NCBI GenBank assembly: GCA_013152825.1
Contig: JAADFP010000145.1
Coordinates: 1 to 15,037, forward strand
Reading direction: 5' to 3'
DNA length: 15,037 nucleotides
From: Caldisericota bacterium
GTDB lineage: Bacteria > CAIJMQ01 > JAADFP01
In this document: one piece after another, positions 1 to 4,437 of the stretch
How the letters are laid out: every line of letters begins with the position of its first letter
Numbering within the stretch: position 1 is the first letter of the stretch
The notes under the pieces: model-generated
Told to the model about the DNA's origin: nothing
Database searches by the model: none
The model's input: the letters and a program-made list of their open reading frames with translations, nothing else
Program-made: the position numbers and the translations under genes

Positions 1-407
1 GTGAAGCACTGCCGGAACGGTACGGGGCCGAGAGACAGATGGGCACTGCGATCTATTATCTCCTTACCGCTTCTTCTGTCTCTCCTTTGCATCGCTTAAA
101 AAGCGATGAAGTATTCCATTTCTACCTGGGTGATCCAGTGATTATGCTCAAACTTTTCCCGGAGGGCAAAGGAGAAGTAGTTACTCTGGGCAATAACCTA
201 TCAGAAGGAGAGATTCCCCAGACTGTGGTGCCTGCCGGCGTATGGCAGGGAATGTATATAAAAAAAGGCGGTGCCTTTGCGCTTCTGGGCACTACAGTCT
301 CGCCGGGATTCGAATACGCCGATTACGAAGAGCCAGCGGTGGAAAAACTATTCTCCCGCTATCCAGAGTTTAGAGAGGAAATAAAAGAGAGCTTTCTTCT
401 TGATTAA
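1..407 (+). CDS. cupin family protein (DUF985-like), 5' end cut off
   Basis: The frame is open from base 3 to the TAA at 405-407, so the gene begins before the window. The visible part starts EALPERYGAERQMGTAIYYL; the first ATG (39) lies inside conserved sequence and is unlikely to be the real start. Family resemblance rests on GTAIYYLL, then HRLKSDEVFHFYLGDP with candidate metal-binding His and Glu residues, then a PQTVVPAGVWQG segment and GTTVSPGFEYADYE near the end. This is the pattern of the DUF985 branch of the RmlC-like cupin fold, usually about 150-170 residues; some 134 are visible, so roughly the first 20-30 are missing. Members are small beta-barrel cytosolic proteins with no firmly established reaction, so I assign no function. 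No signal peptide or membrane segment is seen in the visible part. It has no evident link to the translation genes downstream. Confidence 0.85.
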   Translation, partial: EALPERYGAERQMGTAIYYLLTASSVSPLHRLKSDEVFHFYLGDPVIMLKLFPEGKGEVVTLGNNLSEGEIPQTVVPAGVWQGMYIKKGGAFALLGTTVSPGFEYADYEEPAVEKLFSRYPEFREEIKESFLLD

Positions 408-454
408 ACGCGTCTCAAAATAAGAAGGATATTTTTGTAAGGCAACTCGTTGAC

Positions 455-482
455 TTGACAGTGCGGACTTTTCTGGTAAAAT
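455..482 (+). promoter_or_regulatory. sigma-70-type promoter of the tRNA-rpmG unit
   Basis: TTGACA at 455-460 is a perfect -35 box. TAAAAT at 477-482 is a near-consensus -10 box, and the spacer is 16 bp. A transcript would start about 489-490, some 10 nt before the first tRNA. This is the best promoter match I see in the window and fits the strong expression needed for tRNA genes. Confidence 0.7.
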
Positions 483-498
483 TTAGTGCCTATATGAA

Positions 499-570
499 GC
501 CGGCGTAGCTCAAGGGCAGAGCGCCTCACTTGTAATGAGGGGGTTGGGGGTTCGAATCCTCCCGTCGGCT
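499..570 (+). tRNA. tRNA-Thr (anticodon TGT)
   Basis: The acceptor stem GCCGGCG (499-505) pairs with CGTCGGC (563-569) with one G-U pair, and the discriminator is T570. The anticodon arm is CCTCA-CTTGTAA-TGAGG, giving anticodon TGT, which reads ACA. The T arm is GGGGG-TTCGAAT-CCTCC. No CCA is encoded. It is the first of four clustered tRNAs, in the position of thrU in the E. coli thrU-tyrU-glyT-thrT operon. Confidence 0.96.
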
Positions 571-571
571 C

Positions 572-654
572 AACAGGCTCAGCTCGGAGAGTAATATTGC
601 GACATGGGCTTGAGAGGTTTGAATTTGGAATTTAAAGCGACCGGGTTGCCTGTT
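572..654 (+). other. structured spacer between tRNA-Thr and tRNA-Tyr
   Basis: The spacer between the first two tRNAs is unusually long (90 nt, against 1 and 5 nt in the rest of the cluster), and its ends are complementary. AACAGGC at 572-578 pairs with GCCTGTT at 648-654. Just inside, GCTCGG (582-587) can pair with CCGGGT (641-646) with two G-U pairs. The 3' arm runs into TTTT. It may be an RNA processing stem or a weak, leaky terminator; no protein or known RNA family is recognised. Confidence 0.4.
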
Positions 655-660
655 TTGATT

Positions 661-742
661 GGAGGGGTACCCAAGTGGCCAAAGGGGGCAGACTGTAAAT
701 CTGCTGGCGTAGCCTTCGAAGGTTCAAATCCTTCCCCCTCCA
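661..742 (+). tRNA. tRNA-Tyr (anticodon GTA)
   Basis: The acceptor GGAGGGG (661-667) pairs with CCCCTCC (735-741), and the discriminator is A742. The anticodon arm is GCAGA-CTGTAAA-TCTGC, giving GTA. A long variable arm lies between the anticodon arm and the T arm (GGTTCAAATCC), as expected for a bacterial class II tRNA-Tyr. No CCA is encoded. Only one base separates it from the next tRNA, so the two must be cut from a common precursor. Confidence 0.96.
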
Positions 743-743
743 C

Positions 744-815
744 GCGGGAATAGCTCAATGGTAGAGCATCGGCCTTCCAAGCCGAGGGTTGCGGGTTCAA
801 GTCCCGTTTCCCGCT
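744..815 (+). tRNA. tRNA-Gly (anticodon TCC)
   Basis: The acceptor GCGGGAA (744-750) pairs perfectly with TTCCCGC (808-814), and the discriminator T815 is typical for Gly. The anticodon arm is TCGGC-CTTCCAA-GCCGA, giving TCC, which reads GGA/GGG. The T arm contains GGTTCAAGTCC. No CCA is encoded. Its place after tRNA-Tyr matches glyT of E. coli. Confidence 0.96.
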
Positions 816-820
816 CTCTT

Positions 821-894
821 GCCCATGTAGCTCAGTCGGTATGAGCGCGTCCTTGGTAAGGACGAGGTCGGCGGTTCAAGTCCGCCCGTGGGCT
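821..894 (+). tRNA. tRNA-Thr (anticodon GGT)
   Basis: The acceptor GCCCATG (821-827) pairs with CGTGGGC (887-893) with one G-U pair, and the discriminator is T894. The anticodon arm is CGTCC-TTGGTAA-GGACG, giving GGT, which reads ACC/ACU. No CCA is encoded. In many bacteria this tRNA is directly followed by tuf; here the next gene is rpmG after about 60 nt. Confidence 0.96.
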
Positions 895-957
895 CAGGTT
901 GGAAAAGCGGTATGGTAAGTTTTAGTTTAATAAGAATCTAAATAAACAGGAAGTGAA

Positions 958-1104
958 ATGAGAGAAATTGTGCACCTTGCCTGTACTGAGTGCAGGAGAA
1001 AGAATTATTCTACCACCAGGAGAAAAGAAAAAAGAGAGAAAATGGAGATCCGTAAATACTGCAGATTTTGCCGCAAACATACGTTGCATAAAGAAACCAG
1101 GTAG
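958..1104 (+). CDS. rpmG: large ribosomal subunit protein bL33
   Basis: A 48-residue protein, MREIVHLACTECRRKNYSTT at the start and KYCRFCRKHTLHKETR at the end. It has the usual length of bL33, a small basic protein of the 50S subunit near the E site. Two CxxC pairs (Cys9/Cys12 and Cys37/Cys40) make it the zinc-binding 'C+' form. The ATG at 958 follows an AGGAAG ribosome binding sequence 4 nt upstream, and the TAG stop is at 1102-1104. It is probably co-transcribed with the four tRNAs and lies where tuf-rpmG is usual, but without tuf. Possession of the zinc form hints that a zinc-free paralogue could exist elsewhere; the window does not show one. Confidence 0.95.
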   Translation: MREIVHLACTECRRKNYSTTRRKEKREKMEIRKYCRFCRKHTLHKETR

Positions 1105-1108
1105 GTAG

Positions 1109-1137
1109 TTGACTTTACAATTAGGTTAGGTTAGAAT
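1109..1137 (+). promoter_or_regulatory. sigma-70-type promoter before tRNA-Trp-secE-nusG
   Basis: TTGACT at 1109-1114 and TAGAAT at 1132-1137 are separated by exactly 17 bp. The site starts 5 bp after the rpmG stop codon. Predicted initiation at about 1143-1145 coincides with the first base of the hairpin described next, so the leader RNA would begin with that stem. It is the likely promoter for tRNA-Trp, secE, nusG and perhaps everything downstream. Confidence 0.6.
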
Positions 1138-1142
1138 AGAGA

Positions 1143-1190
1143 AGAGGGGTGTTTTGTGTTGCTACAATTGAAGGGGTTACCCCTCTGTTT
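1143..1190 (+). promoter_or_regulatory. leader with two mutually exclusive hairpins (possible attenuator or terminator)
   Basis: AGAGGGGT (1143-1150) is an exact complement of ACCCCTCT (1179-1186), giving an 8-bp stem with a 28-nt loop. Inside it, AGGGG (1172-1176) can instead pair with CCCCT (1180-1184) around a 3-nt loop. Both stems use the same 3' strand, which is followed by GTTTTGG. The U-run is short, so termination would be weak. It may end transcription from rpmG, or act as a switch in the leader of the tRNA-Trp-secE-nusG unit. Confidence 0.4.
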
Positions 1191-1202
1191 TGGTAAAAAC
1201 TG

Positions 1203-1358
1203 TGATAGGTTTTTAATTTTTCTCTGGGTGAGATGATAGGTGCCTTAATATAGGCCTGTAGCTCCAACTGGCGAGAGCGCCGGACTCCAAATCCGGTGGT
1301 TGGGGGTTCGAATCCCTCCAGGCCTGCAGTAAGGAGAAAAATAGTGGGTTTGATAGGT
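1203..1358 (+). repeat. three exact TGATAGGT direct repeats around tRNA-Trp
   Basis: The octamer TGATAGGT occurs at 1203-1210, 1234-1241 and 1351-1358. The first two are 31 bp apart, about three helical turns, in the leader; the third lies at the start of secE. They could be protein sites on DNA or RNA, or coincidence. No known family is recognised. Confidence 0.25.
1252..1326 (+). tRNA. tRNA-Trp (anticodon CCA)
   Basis: The acceptor AGGCCTG (1252-1258) pairs perfectly with CAGGCCT (1319-1325), and the discriminator G1326 is the bacterial tRNA-Trp identity base. The anticodon arm is CCGGA-CTCCAAA-TCCGG, giving CCA. No 3' CCA is encoded. It lies 17 nt before secE, the common tRNA-Trp-secE-nusG arrangement, so it must be cut from the secE-nusG messenger. 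Confidence 0.97.
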
Positions 1359-1535
1359 AGATTTAAAGGCTATTTAAGGGAAGTAAAAGCGGAGATGAAA
1401 AGAGTCTCCTGGGTGGAGAAAAAACTCTTATGGGTTTCTACTTTCTTGGTGATAATTGTCAGTGTGATAAGCGCATTTTATATAGGGGTGGTTGACTTAC
1501 TGGTCAGCAAAATCGTTGCCTTAATAATCAGATAA
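1344..1535 (+). CDS. secE: preprotein translocase subunit SecE
   Basis: A 63-residue protein of the short single-span SecE type, which clamps SecY in the inner-membrane SecYEG export channel. The amphipathic N-terminal helix contains YLREVKAEMKRVSWVEKK, the SecE signature region. One hydrophobic membrane segment follows at about residues 28-47 (WVSTFLVIIVSVISAFYIGV), then a short tail. I choose the GTG at 1344 because AAGGAG at 1331-1336 sits 7 nt before it; the longer open frame back to 1296 would run into tRNA-Trp. The gene is followed 15 nt later by nusG, its usual partner. Confidence 0.92.
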   Translation: MGLIGRFKGYLREVKAEMKRVSWVEKKLLWVSTFLVIIVSVISAFYIGVVDLLVSKIVALIIR

Positions 1536-1550
1536 AAAAACTTTTTAAAA

Positions 1551-2087
1551 ATGGCTAAGAATTGGTATAGTTTGCATATTCTCACCGGACAGGAAGAGAA
1601 GGTGCGGCAGGAAATAGAGCATAGGCTAAAGTTAGAGGGTATGGAGGATGCGGTGGAGGAAGTCTTGGTTCCTACTGAGGAAGTTAAAGAGATAAAAAAA
1701 GGGAAGAGTGCTCTGAGGACGCAGGTTATATATAAGGGCTATTTGTTCATCAAGATGGAAAACCCGGCGGAAAACAAGAAGCTGTGGTATCTCATACGGA
1801 GAATTCCCGGCGTTACCGGTTTTGTGGGGGGTAGAGAACCTCTTGCTGTCTCTGAGGAGGAGATAGCAAAGGTTAAGAGTTTAGTGGAAGAGAGAAAATC
1901 CAAGCCTCGTCCTACCATTGTTTTGGAGGTAGGGGAAAATGTTAAAATAATAGAAGGTCCTTTTACTAACTTTTCTGGCTACATAGACGAAGTTGATTCG
2001 GATAAAGGGAGGGTGAGGGTTATGGTTTCTATATTTGGTCGGTCTACCCCTGTAGAATTAGAATACTGGCAAGTGGAGAAGATTTAA
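1551..2087 (+). CDS. nusG: transcription elongation/antitermination factor NusG
   Basis: A 178-residue protein of normal length. The NGN domain, about residues 1-115, starts MAKNWYSLHILTGQEEKVRQ and contains the GYLFIKM and PGVTGFVGG segments that contact the RNA polymerase beta-prime clamp. The C-terminal KOW domain, about 122-178, contains IEGPFTNFSGYIDEVD and MVSIFGRSTPVELEYWQVEK. It binds RNA polymerase during elongation and links it to Rho or to ribosomal protein S10. No Shine-Dalgarno sequence is visible: the 15 nt after the secE stop are only A and T runs plus one C. The start is nevertheless fixed by the canonical N-terminus. rplK begins 1 nt after its stop, suggesting coupled translation. 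Confidence 0.97.
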   Translation: MAKNWYSLHILTGQEEKVRQEIEHRLKLEGMEDAVEEVLVPTEEVKEIKKGKSALRTQVIYKGYLFIKMENPAENKKLWYLIRRIPGVTGFVGGREPLAVSEEEIAKVKSLVEERKSKPRPTIVLEVGENVKIIEGPFTNFSGYIDEVDSDKGRVRVMVSIFGRSTPVELEYWQVEKI

Positions 2088-2088
2088 A

Positions 2089-2514
2089 ATGGCTAAAAGA
2101 GTATTGACACAGATAAAATTGCAGATCCCTGCAGGGCAGGCTACTCCTGCTCCTCCTGTGGGCCCTGCCCTGGGGCAACACGGGCTTAACATAATGGACT
2201 TTTGTAAACAGTTCAATGAAAGAACGAAGAGTGAAGAGGGGATGATAATACCGGTGGTAATAACTGTTTATGCAGATAGGAGTTTTACCTTTATTACCAA
2301 ATCTCCCCCTGCTTCAGTGCTTCTGAAAAAGGCAATAGGCATTGCCAAGGCATCGGGCGAACCCAATCGGGTAAAGGTGGGAAAGATAACCCGGAAGCAG
2401 CTCCAGGAAATTGCCCAGCTTAAGATGAAAGACCTGAATGCTTTGGATATAGATAATGCTATGGAGATAATCGCGGGCACAGCCCGCAGTATGGGTATTG
2501 AAATAGAAGGGTAA
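2089..2514 (+). CDS. rplK: large ribosomal subunit protein uL11
   Basis: A 141-residue protein, the standard length. It forms the base of the GTPase-associated stalk with 23S rRNA helices 43/44. The N-terminal domain contains PPVGPALGQHGLNIMDFCKQ (residues 22-41), which includes the proline-rich helix involved in thiostrepton sensitivity and RelA activation. The rRNA-binding C-terminal domain runs from about residue 72 and ends NAMEIIAGTARSMGIEIEG, a typical L11 end. The ATG follows the nusG stop by one base, with GGAG in the nusG tail as the likely ribosome binding site. It forms the usual L11-L1 pair with rplA, which starts one base after its stop. Confidence 0.98.
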   Translation: MAKRVLTQIKLQIPAGQATPAPPVGPALGQHGLNIMDFCKQFNERTKSEEGMIIPVVITVYADRSFTFITKSPPASVLLKKAIGIAKASGEPNRVKVGKITRKQLQEIAQLKMKDLNALDIDNAMEIIAGTARSMGIEIEG

Positions 2515-2515
2515 G

Positions 2516-3217
2516 ATGAAAAGAAGTAAGAGATATGTAAGGTTATCGGAATTAGTGGAGAAGGATAAAGCCTATTCTCCACAGGAAGCAGTGGATCTGG
2601 TGAAAAAAATGGGTGAGGCAAAATTTGATGAGACAGTGGAAGTTTCTATAAAATTGGGCGTTGACCCAAAGCGCTCAGACCAGCAGGTGCGGGGTTCTGC
2701 CTCTCTTCCCCATGGTGTGGGGAAAAAGATAAGGGTTTTAGCTCTTGCTGAAGGGGAAAAGGCGCAGGAAGCGAAAGAAGCAGGTGCAGATATAGTGGGG
2801 GGGAAAGAGTTGGTAGAAAAGATAGCAGGAGGATGGCTGGATTTTGATAGTGTGGTAGCAGTTCCTTCCATGATGAGGGAGCTGGGGAAAGTAGGGAAAA
2901 TTTTGGGGCCGCGAGGGCTAATGCCAAGTCCCAAAACAGGTACTGTAACTGAAAACTTATCCGCGGTAATCAAGGAAATAAAGGCGGGGAGAGTGGAGTT
3001 TAAGCTGGATAAAGGAGGCAATTTGCATTTCTCTATAGGGAAAGTATCTTTCCCCGAAAAGAACCTGTTGGAAAATCTTGTCTCTGCTATAAGAGCTATC
3101 CTAAAACTGAAACCGCCTTCATTAAAAGGTAGTTTTATCCAACGCGTCTTTATCGCTACTACTATGGGGCCGTCAGTGAGAGTTAATACTAAGGAACTTA
3201 TAGAAATGGTAAGGTGA
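2516..3217 (+). CDS. rplA: large ribosomal subunit protein uL1
   Basis: A 233-residue protein of normal length, forming the L1 stalk that helps release deacylated tRNA from the E site. The family signature is clear: KILGPRGLMPSPKTGTVTEN near residue 135, then IKAGRVEFKLDKGGNLHFSI and the final TTMGPSVRVNTKELIEMV. Two small departures from the common pattern are Ser for Asn in MPNPKTGT and Ser for Gly in TMGPG. L1 is a known translational repressor of its own operon in several bacteria; I cannot identify its messenger site here. rplJ starts 3 nt after the stop, with AAGGTGAG spanning the junction as ribosome binding site, so the usual long rplA-rplJ leader is absent. Confidence 0.98.
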   Translation: MKRSKRYVRLSELVEKDKAYSPQEAVDLVKKMGEAKFDETVEVSIKLGVDPKRSDQQVRGSASLPHGVGKKIRVLALAEGEKAQEAKEAGADIVGGKELVEKIAGGWLDFDSVVAVPSMMRELGKVGKILGPRGLMPSPKTGTVTENLSAVIKEIKAGRVEFKLDKGGNLHFSIGKVSFPEKNLLENLVSAIRAILKLKPPSLKGSFIQRVFIATTMGPSVRVNTKELIEMVR

Positions 3218-3220
3218 GAT

Positions 3221-3778
3221 ATGGCAGTCACTAAAGAAAAGAAAAGTGAATTACTTAAAGGCTGGAAAGAGAAAGTATCGGCTTCAGAGGCTATGTTTGT
3301 TGTTTCCTATCAAGGCTTGAAGGCTGAGGAACTGGGGCAGGTGCGTAGAGAAGTGCGGGAAGCAGGAGGGGAGTTGCAGGTTATTAAGAATCGTTTATTT
3401 AAAATGGCCTTGGAAAATGAGATGGGAGAGCCTTCTGGCTTGGCAGAGTTTATAGAAGGTCCTGCAGGAGTTGTTTTTGCCAGAGAAGACGGGTTGAATG
3501 TATTGAAGAAGTTGAGCACTATAAAAAATGAATTCCCTGCGTTCCAGATTCGGGGAGGAATGGTAGAGGGCACTGTTTTTGCTGCTGATAAAGTTGGGTA
3601 TTTAGCTTCTCTTCCCTCAAAGGATGTTATGCTTGGCAGGGTATTGGGTGGGATGCAAGCTCCTATATTTAACCTGGAGTATCTTTTGAAGAGTATATTG
3701 AGTAGTTTTGTTATTCTCATAAGTAACTGGAAAGATAGAAAAAGAGAGGAGGAAGGAAATGACCAAAAAGGAGAGTAA
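3221..3778 (+). CDS. rplJ: large ribosomal subunit protein uL10
   Basis: A 185-residue protein. It anchors L7/L12 dimers and, with L11, forms the stalk base that recruits translational GTPases. The N-terminal rRNA-binding domain shows FVVSYQGLKAEELGQVRREV and VIKNRLFKMAL, and a central IEGPAGVVFA segment; these are typical of L10. The C-terminal helix that carries L12 lies at about residues 135-172, followed by a charged tail ending KREEEGNDQKGE. That tail overlaps the start of rplL by 20 nt and contains its ribosome binding site, so translation of the pair is probably coupled. In many bacteria L10-L12 represses its own messenger through a leader before rplJ; there is no space for that leader here. 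Confidence 0.97.
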   Translation: MAVTKEKKSELLKGWKEKVSASEAMFVVSYQGLKAEELGQVRREVREAGGELQVIKNRLFKMALENEMGEPSGLAEFIEGPAGVVFAREDGLNVLKKLSTIKNEFPAFQIRGGMVEGTVFAADKVGYLASLPSKDVMLGRVLGGMQAPIFNLEYLLKSILSSFVILISNWKDRKREEEGNDQKGE

Positions 3779-4172
3779 AAAGTTAAGCAAAGAAGATATC
3801 CTGGAAGGAATTAAGAATCTGACCGTCTTAGAGCTATCCGAGTTGGTGAAAACTATGGAGGAAGAATTTGGGGTGTCTGCTCAGCCCCAGGTGGTAGGGA
3901 CTGTAGTAGCAGGGGCTCAGGCAGGAGAAGCAGCCGGTGGTGCACCAGCAGAAGAAGAAAAGACGGAGTTTGATGTGGTTCTTGTATCTCCGGGAGACAA
4001 GAAGATTCAAGTAATCAAAGAAGTACGTTCTTTAACGAACCTGGGGCTTAAAGAAGCCAAGGAACTGGTAGACAATGCTCCTAAGCCTGTAAAAGAGAAG
4101 GTTTCCAAGGAAGAAGCTGAAGAAGTGAAAAAGAAGCTTGAGGCAGTAGGAGCTACAGTAGAGGTGAAGTGA
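3759..4172 (+). CDS. rplL: large ribosomal subunit protein bL12 (L7/L12)
   Basis: A 137-residue protein, slightly longer than the usual 120-130. It is the multicopy stalk protein that recruits EF-G, EF-Tu and IF2. The N-terminal dimerisation helix starts about residue 9 (LSKEDILEGIKNLTVLELSE); the first 8 residues, MTKKESKK, are an extra lysine-rich stretch. A flexible Ala/Gly/Glu-rich hinge covers about 45-67. The globular factor-binding domain then has TEFDVVLVSPGDKKIQVIKE, RSLTNLGLKEAKELVDNAPK and the ending LEAVGATVEVK. The ATG at 3759 follows a strong GAGGAGG sequence inside rplJ. It is followed by the 265-nt gap before rpoBC, the point where many bacteria separate ribosomal protein and polymerase expression. 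Confidence 0.97.
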   Translation: MTKKESKKLSKEDILEGIKNLTVLELSELVKTMEEEFGVSAQPQVVGTVVAGAQAGEAAGGAPAEEEKTEFDVVLVSPGDKKIQVIKEVRSLTNLGLKEAKELVDNAPKPVKEKVSKEEAEEVKKKLEAVGATVEVK

Positions 4173-4189
4173 GGGGATGGGGAAGTGAA

Positions 4190-4327
4190 GGGAGTAACAA
4201 GGTGATAAAGCATTTAGTTGGCTTGCGAGCCAGGAATTTAGATATACATACTTCGGCAGAAAGTCGGAGTAAATTGCTTCATGAACTTCTTTGTCATGCA
4301 GCATTACTTATCACTTGTTACTATCCC
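4190..4327 (+). ncRNA. multi-branched RNA structure in the rplL-rpoBC gap
   Basis: AGTAACAAGGTGATAA (4193-4208) is complementary to TTATCACTTGTTACT (4308-4322) with one bulged G, giving 15 pairs. GGG (4190-4192) and CCC (4325-4327) can extend the stem. Three further helices fit inside. TGGCT (4219-4223) pairs with AGCCA (4228-4232) around TGCG. CTTCGGC (4251-4257) pairs with GTCGGAG (4263-4269), with AATTTA (4235-4240) and TAAATT (4270-4275) as an outer helix. GCTTCATGA (4276-4284) pairs with TCATGCAGC (4294-4302) with one mismatch. No U-run follows, so it is not a simple terminator. It may be an RNase III processing site, a cis-regulatory RNA, or a small inverted-repeat element; the family is not recognised. 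Confidence 0.5.
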
Positions 4328-4368
4328 GATGTATAGCAGAATAAGGCCAAAAAGTTTCCGGGAGAGTT

Positions 4369-4395
4369 TTGACCTTCAAGCTGTAATATTATATT
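4369..4395 (+). promoter_or_regulatory. possible promoter before rpoBC
   Basis: TTGACC (4369-4374) is a good -35 box. The best -10 is TATATT (4390-4395) with a short 15-bp spacer, in an AT-rich stretch. Transcription would start about 4402, giving a 5' leader of some 35 nt before the ATG. The spacing is suboptimal, so this is only a candidate; the rest of 4323-4437 shows no other clear signal. Confidence 0.4.
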
Positions 4396-4423
4396 GAGAT
4401 TTGTGTTTTAGGTCCAAATCTAT

Positions 4424-4431
4424 AGGGGGTG
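4424..4431 (+). promoter_or_regulatory. ribosome binding site fixing the rpoBC start
   Basis: AGGGGGTG at 4424-4431 lies 6 nt before the ATG at 4438. An upstream in-frame GTG at 4429 overlaps this sequence and would have no ribosome binding site of its own, so ATG 4438 (protein start MPKRVEERYF) is preferred. Confidence 0.75.
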
Positions 4432-4437
4432 TCAAAT

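Noticed and set aside
579..800. Minus-strand open frame of 73 codons across tRNA-Tyr and tRNA-Gly
   Set aside because: It is the antisense of two clear tRNA genes and the structured spacer; such frames are a familiar annotation artefact.
1296..1343. Longer secE starting with GTG at 1296
   Set aside because: That start lies inside tRNA-Trp and has no ribosome binding site; GTG 1344 has AAGGAG at the right distance and gives a normal SecE.
4032..4304. Minus-strand open frame of 90 codons over the rplL end and the following gap
   Set aside because: Half is antisense to rplL and the rest is the inverted-repeat structure; no protein family is recognisable. I considered a remnant of a small mobile-element protein but found no motif to support it.
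4308..4340. Intrinsic terminator after rplL
   Set aside because: The outer stem is not followed by a run of T, so it does not meet the terminator pattern despite its length.
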